A stretch of DNA of 64,000 nt from Candidatus Burkholderia humilis (GTDB lineage: Bacteria > Pseudomonadota > Gammaproteobacteria > Burkholderiales > Burkholderiaceae): assembly GCA_001184405.1 (NCBI GenBank), contig LFMX01000011.1, positions 19,326 through 83,325 on the forward strand, given 5' to 3'. Positions 7,889 to 17,580 of the stretch are shown in pieces. Position 1 is the first letter of the stretch; the number at the start of each line of letters is the position of its first letter. The position numbers and the translations under genes are program-made. The notes beneath the pieces were generated by a model that was not told where the DNA came from, did not search any database, and saw only the letters and a list, made by a program, of their open reading frames with translations.

Positions 7889-8854
7889 TCATTGCGGATG
7901 TGTGGTCTTATAAAGCCCGACCGCGAACTGGCTGATGCTATGCGCATGAACGGGCCATGTCACGCCGAGATAGTTATATTGTACGGTACGGATGGCCGGA
8001 TTCACGCGCGACGGCGGCGTGATCAGCGCGAGAAATGAGCACAGCGCGGCCAAAACCTCACCACGTTTGAACACTCGATCTGCCTTGAGCTCATGCGCAT
8101 TTCGCGTGCGCATCGCTTTTTTCAGGCTATAGAAACCGGTAACGGGAGACGGATCGAACGCATACACCTGAATGACTTTCGGCATGACCAGGCCCTCTGC
8201 GCTAAGTTCGTCGGGTAAGGCGTAAGCAAACTGCTGCGCGAGTCCGCCGCCGAGCGAGTGCCCCGTCGAATAGATGATGGGCGGCTTGGACAACTTGAGC
8301 CCTTTGAGTACCCGTACGAAATCAGGCACGAAAGAGCCGACGGTCAGCGTGTACAAATCCTTATGCTTGGGCAGGACCTATCTCAGGTTGGCCATCCAGT
8401 CCGCAATCGATGTGACGACTGTTCCGCCAAACGCAACCGCAATGACTGACCGGTCTTCTTTAGCCCAGACCTCGACGCGTAAATTGACTCGCTTGAAAGC
8501 CTTATTTAATTTAGCTGTAGGAAAGAAATCAAGAAACTCCCATCCCGCATCTCTGAGTCTGGCTTGTGGCGAGACAGGCTGCTTTGAATTTGAAACAGCG
8601 CTTCCAGATTCGCAAGTCGGTGTTGCCGTTGGCAGCATCCCTGCTTTGATTTCTTTGGCCTTGAGATATGCGAATTGGCTAAGAAGCGCACATTCCCAGT
8701 GATTCTTCGCCTCTTGCGCTGCCGGTTTGGGATCGCCGTAAATCCGGTCTCCGGGCTCTCTGACCAGCACTTCGTCTTTCGCTTACGACATGTTTCGACG
8801 CCAGCGACTAAACGATTCGAACATGGATTCTTTGGGTTGCGCAGTGACATTCAT
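7889..8854 (-). pseudogene. Class 3-type lipase/alpha-beta hydrolase with two in-frame stops
   Basis: An uninterrupted frame of about 321 codons from ATG 8854 (MNVTAQPKESMFESF) to the stop at 7889 contains a TAA at 8783-8785 and a TAG at 8378-8380. The lipase signature STGHSLGGGLAQQFAYAL gives the nucleophile serine; YAFDPSPVTGFYS and a late VHAHSISQF supply candidate acid and histidine. N-terminal CALLSQFAYLKAKE resembles the cap start of Mbeg1/DUF2974-like lipases. The TAG falls in ANLR-stop-VLPKHKDLY where Trp fits. Composition is AT-richer than the surroundings. No signal peptide is seen; a secreted effector role is possible but unproven. Confidence 0.7.
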
Positions 8855-9064
8855 GGCCGCTTCTCCTCGATCGCTTGCAGCAGCGCCGCAATCGTTTGGC
8901 GCTGCTTGCAAACCATTCTAGGAAAGCGTTAAGAGTTTGCCGGCCAATTCATCGGCACTGTGCGGTGACTCGCATAAGCCCGATTGTTTTAAGTCCATGC
9001 AAAAAGCGCCAAGCGATTGATCGACAACAGCGGCTTTAATTCAAGCCGCCGTCTCATGCGACGA

Positions 9065-9940
9065 TCAAGCCGCAGCCGTTGCACGCAAGCGATTGACCAA
9101 TTGATTGTCCTTACCCTGAACGAGTGGCGTCAACGCGATATCGAATTCGATTTCCTTATACGCGTCCTCTTTCATGCCTAGCGCCGTCCCGCCGCGCTTG
9201 TCCATGACATGCGGAATCAGGTCTTCACGCGTGGCGTAAGCAAAGTCGTCCCAGATCAGTGGATCGCCTTCGATATTGATCTGCGTGGTCAGCTTGCGCA
9301 GCGTGTCGGCCGTCACAAAGAAATGCACGTGCGCCGGACGATTGCCGTGACGTCCCAGCACATTCAGCAATTGCTGCGTCGAACCATGCGGCGGGCATCC
9401 ATAACCGACGGGCATCAGCGTACGGAACTCGTAGCGGCCGTCTTCGCCCGTTTTAACCGCACCGCGCAGATTGAAATCGCTTTGCGCGCCGGTCGGATTG
9501 AAGTGCGAGTAAAAGCCTTTCGAGTTCGCGTGCCAGCATTCCACCACGGCGTTGGCGACGGGCTTGCCGTCCGGTTTGCCGTCCGGTCCCGTGACCACGC
9601 CGCGGATGACGAGCGGACCGGCATCCGCATCCGCATCCGCATCGGCGTCGATGTCGATGTCGATGTCGATCTTCGACATGCCATCGCGCACCGGCGCGCC
9701 TTCCACATACAGCAGACCTTCGATGGTGCGCGCCGTGCCGCCTTCGATCTCGGCCTGCTTGTCAGCGGCGTCCATGCGAATGTCGAGATACTTCTCCAGT
9801 TCGTCGATGGCCTTAAACAAATCGCTAAGCAGGCGATGTGTGATTTCTTTAGCACGCGCATTGCCGCCGTCGCTTTGCAGATTGGTCGCGACCTTGAGCA
9901 AGTCCTGCACTTCCTGCGTTGCGAACACCTTGACGCTCAT
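9065..9940 (-). CDS. catA: Catechol 1,2-dioxygenase with internal deletion and repeat expansion
   Basis: Intradiol ring cleavage of catechol to cis,cis-muconate. The Fe(III) ligands are present: Tyr144 (KGFYSHF), Tyr180 (PVGYGCPP), His204 and His206 (RPAHVHFF). The open frame is complete at 291 residues, but two things differ from the family. FKAIDEL passes straight to EKYLDIR, removing about 36 residues of the N-terminal helical dimerisation region. The segment around residues 90-125 is inflated by tandem repeats (IDIDID, ADADADAD, PDGKPDGKP). Spacing to catC is 51 bases, so it is the third gene of a leftward catB-catC-catA operon. Whether the protein still folds as a dimer is doubtful. Confidence 0.88.
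   Translation of the reverse strand: MSVKVFATQEVQDLLKVATNLQSDGGNARAKEITHRLLSDLFKAIDELEKYLDIRMDAADKQAEIEGGTARTIEGLLYVEGAPVRDGMSKIDIDIDIDADADADADAGPLVIRGVVTGPDGKPDGKPVANAVVECWHANSKGFYSHFNPTGAQSDFNLRGAVKTGEDGRYEFRTLMPVGYGCPPHGSTQQLLNVLGRHGNRPAHVHFFVTADTLRKLTTQINIEGDPLIWDDFAYATREDLIPHVMDKRGGTALGMKEDAYKEIEFDIALTPLVQGKDNQLVNRLRATAAA
9562..9668. repeat. Short tandem repeats inside catA
   Basis: Three in-frame tandem repeats lie close together. A 12-base unit encoding PDGK occurs twice (about 9562-9588). A hexamer GCATCC/GCATCG is repeated about four times (9621-9644). A hexamer ATGTCG follows, about three and a half times (9645-9668). All preserve the frame and look like replication-slippage products. 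Confidence 0.8.
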
Positions 9941-9991
9941 GATGTTGTCTCCATCGATATTGGGGATTGTTTTGAATGCGCACGCTCACAC

Positions 9992-10282
9992 TTAAGCGTT
10001 GTCATCGCGAACGGATGACGGGTGGCGGCACAACGGCGTAACCGAAATCTTCATGTACGCGAACAGTGGCAACGCGGTCAGAATGTCGTGAAGCTCCGCA
10101 TTGCTCTCGACATCGAAGATGCTGAAATTGGCGTATTTGCCCGCAAGATGCCAGATATGCCGCCACTTGCCGCTGCGCTGAAGCTCCTGCGAGTAAGCCT
10201 TCTCGCGCGATTTGATTTCATTGGCGACATCGGCGGGCATGCCGGGTGGAAGGTTCACATCCATTCGTACGTGAAAGAGCAT
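9992..10282 (-). CDS. catC: Muconolactone Delta-isomerase
   Basis: Converts muconolactone to 3-oxoadipate enol-lactone in the catechol branch of the beta-ketoadipate pathway; works as a homodecamer in the cytosol. The 96-residue frame is complete and typical: MLFHVRMDVNLPPGMP at the start, SQELQRSGKWRHIWHLAGKY in the middle, FDVESNAELHDILTALPLF and a basic tail. It lies between catB (25 bases upstream) and catA. It is the only fully normal gene of the cat operon here. Confidence 0.95.
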   Translation of the reverse strand: MLFHVRMDVNLPPGMPADVANEIKSREKAYSQELQRSGKWRHIWHLAGKYANFSIFDVESNAELHDILTALPLFAYMKISVTPLCRHPSSVRDDNA

Positions 10283-10306
10283 CGTTGGTCTCCTTGTGTT
10301 CGATAT

Positions 10307-11442
10307 CTACTTGATGACTTTCATCAGGCCATCACGTGTAAAGCGCTTGACCGTCGCTTCGTCCAGTTCGATGCCAAACCCGGACCGCTCGGCACCGTCA
10401 ATGCGAAGTCGCTGTAATCGAGCGGCTGCCTGAGAATTTCTTCCGTGATGAGCAAAGGCCCGAACAGTTCGGTGCCGCATTGCAAATTGGCAAAGCTTGA
10501 AAAGAGATGCGCCGAAGCAACCGTGCTCAACGTGCCTTCCAGCATGGTGCCGCCATACAATTCGATGCCTGCGGCATCCGCGATGGCGGCCACGCGTTGC
10601 GCCGCGAACAGACCACCGCTCTGCTCGATCTTGATCGCGAAGACCTCGGCGCCATTGTTTTTTGCGATCTCGAATGCGCTGTCCGGTCCTTGCAGAATTT
10701 CATCGGCCATCAAGGCGATGGGAAAACGCCGCGTCAAACGCGTAAGCGCCGCCGCCGATGCCACCGGTTGCTCGACCAGTTCGCAGCCCGCATCGGCGAG
10801 CGCAGGAATGGCCCACGCGACCTGCGTTTCGCTCCATGCCATGTTCACATCCACGCGCACCGCGCCGCGATCGCCTAGTTCCTTCTTGATCTGCGCCACG
10901 TGTGCAGTGTCGGCCTTGATTTCCTTTGCGCCGATCTTCAGCTTAAACACCTTATGCCGACGCAACGCGAGCATGCGTTCCGCTTCGGCGATGTCTCTGG
11001 CCGTATCGCCTGAAGCAAGTGTCCATGCAACCGGAAGACGCTCGCGTCTGCGGCCGCCGAGCAACTCGCTGACGGGCACGTCCAGGCGCTTGCCGTGCGC
11101 ATCGAGCAAGGCGGTTTCAAGCGCGCTCTTGGCGAAGTGATTCACCTTCACGAGCTTGCCGAGATGCGCCATCAATGCCTGAATGCGCGTGGCGTCCTGG
11201 CCGATCGCGGCGGGCGCGAGATACGCATCGATCGCAAGCTTCATCGCTTCGGGACTTTCCGGCCCGTAAGCCATGCCCGCGATGGTCGTGCCTTCGCCTA
11301 TGCCCGTCACGTCATCGCTGCAAAACACCTTCACGAGCATCAATGTCTGCCCGTGCATGGTGGCGACCGAGAGTTTGTGCGGGCGAATCGTCGGCAAATC
11401 GACGAGACGGGTTTCTATACGTTCGATGATCGCTTGAGTCAT
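10307..11442 (-). pseudogene. catB: Muconate cycloisomerase, frameshifted near the C-terminus
   Basis: Enolase-superfamily enzyme turning cis,cis-muconate into muconolactone. From 11442: MTQAIIERIETRLVDLPTIR, the loop GEGTTIAGMAYGPESPE, the catalytic KLKIG lysine pair (HKVFKLKIGAKE), metal ligands in RVDVNMAW, LVEQPVA and MADEIL, and the late KIEQSGG. The frame shifts at a G-run near 10380: the open frame ends with an unrelated tail at 10324, while the natural end (GIELDEATVKRFTR, then LMKVIK, TAG at 10307) is in the next frame. About 25 C-terminal residues are affected, so residual activity is conceivable. First gene of the operon. Confidence 0.88.
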
Positions 11443-11563
11443 GGGGCAAAGGCTCGATGGAGTTTGGACTACACGGTAAGGAAGTGCTCAAGATTGGTCA
11501 AATAGATCAAATGTGTCCTCGCGCATCCATCTCGTTGATGACACTCGCACAGGCGGGCCAAAC

Positions 11564-11597
11564 AAAAAAGCCCTGCAAATGCAGCACATTTACAGGG
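11564..11597 (-). terminator. Rho-independent terminator of the porin gene
   Basis: An 11-bp stem with one mismatch (CCCTGCAAATG / CATTTACAGGG, loop CAGCA) is followed on the minus strand by a run of six T. It lies just past the porin stop at 11620. Confidence 0.8.
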
Positions 11598-11619
11598 TTG
11601 GCATAACCGCAACAATCAA

Positions 11620-12840
11620 TCAGAAGTTGTGACGTATCCCGAGCGTGACCGACAGTTGCTTGTCGCTGCCGGAATTCGGCAGGTTGGGAATCTGCGCGTA
11701 GTTCACCGCGCCGCCCGTCGCGGGATCGACGCCCAGTCCAGCGCCCACTGCTTTCTGCGCGATCGCAATGCCATAAAGCGAAGTGCGCTTGGACAACGCG
11801 TAGTTCGCGCCCAGATTCACCTGATGGAACCGCGTGGACGATGCGCCATCCACCTTGGCGATGTTGTAGATATACGCGAGTCCCAATTACAGGAACGGCG
11901 TCGCCGCATACGTGACGTTTGCCTCGCCGATATCGAACGCGATGTCGCGGCCTCGAGGATTGGCGGCATCGGCGAAATAACGGCTGTGTTCGAGGCGCGT
12001 ATGCGTGTAAGTCAAGGCAATCGTCGCCGGTCCGATGACATACGATGCCCCCGTGCCATAGGCCTTCAGCGCGTCCGCGTTATGCAACTGACAATACAGC
12101 GCCGATGCATTGGAGCATGCGAAATCGCCGAAATAGCCGTTCGAGCCGCCGAGCGCTGCATCAAGCGGATTGCGCAGATTGAGATAACCGGCGCTGATCA
12201 CGCACGGCGCATGCGCATAAGTCGCCGCAAACGCATAACCGCGCCTTTGAGCGAAGTCTTCCGCCACGCCGCCGAGACTGTACGTGCCGCCGAACGAGAA
12301 GCCGTTCCAGTCGGCGCTCGTGTATTTGACGGCATTGTTGAAGTTGAACTCTTCGTTCAGGTTGTCGACATCGCCGATATGCGAGCCGTAAAGCGTTGCC
12401 CAACTATTGCTAGATACATAAGGCTAGATAAAATCGGACTACGAATCATATTGACGGCCGAGCGACAGCGTGCCGTATCGTTCATGTGCGACGCCGACCC
12501 ACGCCTGCCGGTTGAACTGCGCGCCGCTTTGCACGAATGCGCCGCTGCCGGTATAGAAGCTGTTCTCAAGCATGAACTTTGCCTGCATGCCGCCGCCGAG
12601 ATTTTCGACGCCCACCAGTCCGTAGCGCGACGGCACGAGATTGCCGCCCGTCAGCGCCCAGCCGTGTCCCGAGCCTACACTGCCGTCGGCACGCGTGAAT
12701 TGCTGATTGCTCGTATAAGTGATGCCTGCATCGACGGTGCCGTATAGCGTCACCGTGCTTTGCGCATACGCACCTGTGCATAGTGCTAAGGCACATGTTG
12801 CGGCAAACGAACACCCGAGTCCGTATCGGTTCATGCGCAC
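11620..12840 (-). pseudogene. Gram-negative general porin (OmpC-like), several lesions
   Basis: Outer-membrane trimeric porin of the Burkholderia type. From 12840: signal peptide ending CTGAYAQS, then STVTLYGTVDAGITYTSNQ, GLVGVENLGGGMQAKFMLEN and LSLGRQYDS, then a garbled AT-rich stretch near 12400-12440 with stops. It resumes as NNAVKYTSADWNGFSFGG and GGVAEDFAQRRGYAF, meets a TAA at 11887-11889, and finishes LGANYALSKRTSLYGIAIA to LGIRHNF with the C-terminal Phe required for outer-membrane insertion. At least one frameshift and one nonsense codon are needed. It lies four bases beyond the aldehyde dehydrogenase, on the same strand, as an uptake porin of an aromatic or aldehyde pathway might. 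Confidence 0.88.
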
Positions 12841-12844
12841 GTCC

Positions 12845-14333
12845 TCAGGCGTAGTTGATGATTACCGACTTCGTCTCGGTGTACATGTCGATCACGGCGC
12901 GCCCCAGCTCGCGTCCGAAGCCCGATTGCTTGAAGCCACCGAACGGCATCGCGTTATCGAGCAGCGAATGGCAGTTGACCCAGACCGTGCCAGCCTTGAT
13001 GCGCGGAATCAGATGGTGAATGGCGGAAAGATCATTGGACCAGATGCTTGCGCCCAGACCATAGGGCGTGTCGTTCGCTTGCGCGACGGCGGTATCGATA
13101 TCCGTAAAAGGCATGGCGACCAGCACGGGACCGAAGATTTCCTCGCGCACCACGCGCATCGAATGATCGGTGTCGACGAGCACGGTCGGCTTCACGAAGA
13201 AGCCCGCGCCCTCTTTCGCCGCGCCGCCCGCGATCGCGCGCGCCTTCCGTGCGTCCTGCATCGATATAACCGAGTACGCGGTCCATCTGACGCGCCGACA
13301 CGAACGGCCCGATCTGCATTGCAGGATCGAGGCCGGAGCCGACCGGCAAAGCATCGGCGATGGCCGCCACGCGCTCCATCACACGATCGAACACCTTCGC
13401 GTGCACATAGACGCGCGACCCCGCCGTGCATACCTGACCCGAGTTGAAGAAAATCGCATTGGCCACGCCTTCCGCGGCCTTGTCGATATCGACATCCGGC
13501 AGCACGATCACCGGCGACTTGCCGCCCAGTTCGAGCGACATGCGCGTCATGTTGTCGAGCGCCGCGTGACCGATGACCTTGCCAGTCTGCGTCGATCCCG
13601 TAAAGGCAATCTTGTCGATGTCAGGATGACGCGCGAGCGCCGTGCCCGCACTGCGTCCATAGCCCGTCACGACGTTCACGACGCCTTTAGGCAGCCCGGC
13701 TTCTTCGAGCAGCATCGCGAGCCTGAGCGCGGACAGCGGCGTGTCTTCAGCCGGTTTGAGCACCACCGTGCAACCCGTGGCGAGCGCAGGCGCGAGTTTC
13801 CACGATGCCATCAGCAACGGAAAATTCCACGGGATGATCGCGCCGACCACGCCCACCGCTTCCTTGCGCGTATAAGCGAAGAACGCGTTGGACGGGCTGT
13901 ATGGAATCGCGGCATCGAGCGTGCTGCCTTCGATCTTCGTCGCCCAGCCCGCCATGTAGCGAAAGCACTGCGCGGCCATCGACACGTCGAGTCCCTGCGC
14001 GACCGTGACCGGCTTGCCGGTGTCGAGCGATTCGATCTCCGCGAGTTCACGCGCGTTCGCTTCGATGAGCTCGGCCGCGCGCAACAGCATGCGTTCGCGA
14101 TCAGGCGGCTTCATGCGTGACCATGCGGAATCATCGAACGCGCGCCGCGCGGCTTGCACGGCGAGATCCACATCGGTTTCATCGGCGCTCGGCACGCGTG
14201 CGAGCAACGCGCCATCGGCGGGATTCACGACATCGAGCGTTGCGCCGTTTGCGCTGTCTCGCCATTCGCCGTCGATGAACATGCGCTTCGGTGCAGCAAG
14301 AAACGCGCGGGTCGATTCGAGTACGTCGTTCAT
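12845..14333 (-). pseudogene. NAD(P)-dependent aldehyde dehydrogenase, one frameshift
   Basis: Starts MNDVLESTRAFLAAPKRMFI at 14333. Family motifs: VVGAIIPWNFPLLMASWKLA, LKPAEDTPLSAL, IAFTGSTQTGKVIG (nucleotide contact), LELGGKSP (general-base Glu) and NSGQVCTAGSR (catalytic Cys). The frame is lost near 13255 after MDRVLGYIDAGR; the remaining quarter, with EEIFGPVLVAMPF, WVNCHSLLDNAMPFGGFKQSG and the tail to 12845, is in the next frame, so one G seems to be missing. The full protein would be about 495 residues, as usual. It follows the cytochrome c gene by 13 bases, so the two were co-transcribed. Confidence 0.9.
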
Positions 14334-14346
14334 GATGTCTCCGGTT

Positions 14347-14793
14347 TTAATAGTGTTCGGCAACGGCATTCACGCCGTTCGCCTGTAGTTCCTTGACGAG
14401 CCTTGCACGCACGCGCGCGACATCCGTAAGCGCGGGACGTCGATGCGCGGCGACTTCATCGGCCGTATAGGGTTTGAGCGATGCGGGCCGCGACTGCGGG
14501 TTCATGGTGCCGAGCACCCAGTTGAGGACGTTGGCGAGGTCCGCGTCGCTCAATGCAGAGTTCGATGCGCCGGGCACGCGCATCACGAACTCGCGACCGT
14601 CCTGCAAGGACACGAAGTGACCGAGCGATTCGCACAAAGGCGGCACCTTGCCGGGAATGCCGCGTCCGTCGGCGGTGTGGCATCCCATGCAGTTGAGCAC
14701 CCAGGCTCCACGTGCGCGCGCGGCATCGTAGCTTTGCGCCCGGCACGTCGATGCGACGGGAAGCATCGCCATGAGCCACGCGCGGCGCTTCAT
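14347..14793 (-). CDS. Periplasmic c-type cytochrome
   Basis: A 148-residue secreted cytochrome. A basic start and hydrophobic core (MKRRAWLMAMLPVAS) form a signal peptide; CMGCH is the single heme-binding site and RVPGASNSALSDADLANVLNW holds the typical distal region. It resembles the small electron-transfer cytochromes encoded beside alcohol or aldehyde oxidation systems and would pass electrons to the respiratory chain. It is upstream of the aldehyde dehydrogenase on the same strand. The start at 14793 is chosen because it begins the signal peptide directly. Confidence 0.8.
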   Translation of the reverse strand: MKRRAWLMAMLPVASTCRAQSYDAARARGAWVLNCMGCHTADGRGIPGKVPPLCESLGHFVSLQDGREFVMRVPGASNSALSDADLANVLNWVLGTMNPQSRPASLKPYTADEVAAHRRPALTDVARVRARLVKELQANGVNAVAEHY

Positions 14794-14811
14794 AGCCCGA
14801 GGCCCTTTATC

Positions 14812-15128
14812 ACGGCATCGCAAACGATTTCGATGCATGGCTCACGCACTATTTGCAGCATCATCCGCCGCTGATGCTGCAATTGCCCGCGCTGCGCGAG
14901 CTGTAGGTGTACACGCGCATCGATTGCACGAGCGGTCTGCCCTTCGCGCGCGTGAACGCCATGCAACGCAACAAGGTCGTTTTCGACGAAGCCAACGCGC
15001 TGATCGCTGCACTCGCCTCGCCCGTGCGCGATGCCATGCGCCGCGATTTTCACGCGCTGCCGCCCTATTCCGGTGCGACGCCGCATTTTGCAATGCGCAG
15101 CTTGTACGGTAATCTCGCGCATCACTGA
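14812..15128 (+). pseudogene. EthD-like protein fragment
   Basis: Reads NDFDAWLTHYLQHHPPLMLQ then PALREL, an in-frame TAG at 14904-14906, and VYTRIDCTSGLPFARVNAMQ, RNKVVFDEANALIAALA, MRRDFHALPPYSGATPHF. The layout (ELQVYTRI, late DFHALPPY) resembles small EthD-domain dimeric alpha-beta barrel proteins found in aromatic and ether degradation clusters. The N-terminal third is absent and the TAG probably replaces a CAG. Assignment to EthD is from memory of the family and is moderately sure; decay is clear. Confidence 0.55.
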
Positions 15129-15176
15129 CCGGGCGGCAACGCGCATGCGATGCGCCCTCGTTTGCGAGCGACGCGC

Positions 15177-16097
15177 ATGAACAAGCCGCTTTCCGGCATC
15201 GCCGATCTGAATCTGCTGCGCGTGTTCCTCGCCATCTGGGATTTGCGCAGTCTCACCGCCGCGGGCGATCGGTTCGGCCTCATGCAGCCTGCCGTGAGCC
15301 ACGCGCTGCGCCGCCTGCGCAATCTCTTCGAAGATCCGCTATTCGTGCGCACGCCCGGCGGCATGGTGCCGACCGATGCCGCATATCGTCTTTATCCGCC
15401 GCTCACGCAAGCGTTTTCGATCATCAACGAAGCAGTGCAACAACTCGCCCGCTTCGATTCCGCCACGGCGCAGCGCGTGTTTCGCGTGTCGATGTCCGAT
15501 ATGTCGGAGTTTTATTTCTTGCCGCCGCTCGTGGCCATGCTCGATCGCGAGGCGCGCGGCATTCGTATCGAAGTGGCGAACATTCCGGTCGAATCCGTGA
15601 GCGCGGCGATGCGCGCGGGCGAGATCGATCTCGCGCTCGGCTACGTGCCCGGCCTCGATGCAAGCTGCGTGAGCCAAACCCTTTTCGTCGATGAACACGT
15701 GTGCGTGGTGCGCGCGGGTCATCCCTTGCGCAAGGCGAAACTGACACGCGAAGACCTGGCCGCGCTGCGCTATGTCTATGCAAGCACCAACGCAACAGGA
15801 CATCGCATGGTCGAACAATGGCTCGACGAACTCGACGTCAAGCGCGATGTCGTGCTGCGGCTGCCGCATTTCGTCGTCGCGCCTGAGATAGTGACGAACA
15901 CTGATCTCGCGGTGATTTTCCCGAAGAGCATTGCGCAGCGCTTCAATCGCGGCAAGGCGTTTCGTGTTCTGCCCTTGCCGTTCGCGTTGCCGCCTATCGA
16001 AATCAAAGTGCATTCGCACACGCGGTTCGCCTCCGACCCAGGCATCGGATGGCTGCGCGAAGCGCTCGTCACCATGTTTCATCGGCCCGAAGCCTGA
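15177..16097 (+). CDS. LysR-type transcriptional regulator
   Basis: 306 residues, the standard size. The N-terminal winged helix reads ADLNLLRVFLAIWDLRSLTA and MQPAVSHALRRLRNLFEDPLF (recognition helix). The effector-binding domain from about residue 95 is complete, with LDREARGIRIEVANIPVES and a NodD-like style of DMSEFYFLPPLV. ATG 15177 is preferred over upstream starts because homology begins at the DLNLLR segment a few residues later. It is next to a transporter gene on the same strand, which it may control. Target and inducer are unknown; an aromatic acid is plausible from context. Confidence 0.88.
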   Translation: MNKPLSGIADLNLLRVFLAIWDLRSLTAAGDRFGLMQPAVSHALRRLRNLFEDPLFVRTPGGMVPTDAAYRLYPPLTQAFSIINEAVQQLARFDSATAQRVFRVSMSDMSEFYFLPPLVAMLDREARGIRIEVANIPVESVSAAMRAGEIDLALGYVPGLDASCVSQTLFVDEHVCVVRAGHPLRKAKLTREDLAALRYVYASTNATGHRMVEQWLDELDVKRDVVLRLPHFVVAPEIVTNTDLAVIFPKSIAQRFNRGKAFRVLPLPFALPPIEIKVHSHTRFASDPGIGWLREALVTMFHRPEA

Positions 16098-16206
16098 CGC
16101 TTATTTGCCGCGCTGATACCCCACGTTCTTTTCGGCCTATTTGACGCGACTTTAAGTCGAATCGACACTGCACGATACTACTCCAGACTTACTCAGGCGA
16201 AGAGAC

Positions 16207-17503
16207 ATGTCCACGGTTCAATTATCATCCACGGCGGATCGCAGCAAAGCGATGCCGGATCGCGCCCTCAAACGTATCGTCGTTGCATCGGTCGCGGGCA
16301 AGGCGATGGAGTGGTACGACTTCTTCGTCTACGGCACCGCGTCCGCGCTCGTGTTCGGTCAGTTGTTTCCCCGCCAACGCCGATCCGCTGATCGGCACGC
16401 TCGGCGCATTCGCGATGGGCTTCGTCGCGCGACCGCTCGGCGGCATCGTGTTCGGGCACATCGGCGATCGATACGGACGCCGCGCATCGCTCGTCTGGAG
16501 GCTGCTCATCATGGGCTTTGCGACCTTCGGTATTGGTCTCTTGCTGACTTATGAACACGCCGGTCTATGGGCGCCTGCTGCGCTCGTGGGCCTGCGTCTC
16601 TTGCAAGGCATATTGCATCGGGTGGCGAATGGGACGGCGGCGTGTTGATGATCAGCGAAAGCACACCGCCTGAAAAACGCGGCTATTACGCGGCCTGGAG
16701 CCAGCTCGGCGTGGGCGGCGGCTTCGTGTTGTCATCGGCGGCGTTTCTCGCGGTTCAGGCCTTGCCGCACGAGCAATTTATTTCGTGGGGATGGCGTCTG
16801 CCGTTTCTCGCGAGCATCCTGATCTTCGCGCTCAGCGTCTACATTCGGCATAACCTTCCCGAGAGCCGCGACTTCGAAAACGCGGACAAGGCGGGCAAGA
16901 CATCGCATATGCCGGTGGTCGAGGTCATCAAGCGTCACCCGAAAGAAATTCTCATGGCGATGGGCCTGCGCGTCGCGGAAAACGGCGGCGCGTACATCTT
17001 CCTCGCGTTCTCGCTCGTCTACGGCAAGTTCGCCGGCATTCCCAATTCGACGATGCTCACCGGCGTCATGCTCGCGATGATCGTCGAAATGATCGCGATG
17101 CTTCTGTGGGGCAAACTGTCCGATCGCATCGGCCGCAAGCCCGTACATGATCGGCGCGATCTCGCTCGCACTCATGGCGTTCCCCTTCTTCTGGCTGCTC
17201 GATACGCATTCCACGCCGCTCATCTGGCTCGCGCTGGTGCTCGGCACGGCCGTCTGTCACGGCGCGATGATCGGCACGCTGCCCGCGCTCGTCGGCGAAC
17301 TGTTCAGCACCGAAGTGCGTTATTCGGGCGTGGCGATGGGGCACGAAGTGGCATCGATCTTCGCAGGCAGATTGTCGCCGCTCATCGCCACGGCCTTGCT
17401 CTCGCGCTATCACGCCTATTGGTCGGTGGCCGTGTTTCTCATCATGCTCAGTCTCGTTACCGTCGTGACGCTGAAGTTTACGCACGAAACCCGTCAGCGT
17501 TAA
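16207..17503 (+). pseudogene. MFS metabolite:proton symporter (MHS family), several frameshifts
   Basis: A ShiA/ProP-like importer. Pieces in three frames join up: [20 protein letters not shown] (first helix), [20 protein letters not shown] and [10 protein letters not shown] (loop 2-3 signature), GGEWDGGVLMISESTPPEKR, WRLPFLASILIFALSVYI, then KLSDRIGRKP and FFWLLDTHSTPLIWLALVLG to THETRQR. Frame changes fall near 16370, 16610 and 17140. The intact family member would be about 430 residues in the inner membrane. The lesions cut all central helices out of frame, so it is dead. Confidence 0.87.
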
Positions 17504-17580
17504 ACATCCCTTATTTGAAGGCATTTTCGCGCGGCTTGTGCCGCGCGTATGCGCACGTCTATCCATACCGGAGACAAGGC

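Noticed and set aside
9562..9668. Possible CRISPR-like or structured repeat array
   Set aside because: Units are 6 and 12 bases, contiguous, in frame and inside catA; there are no spacers.
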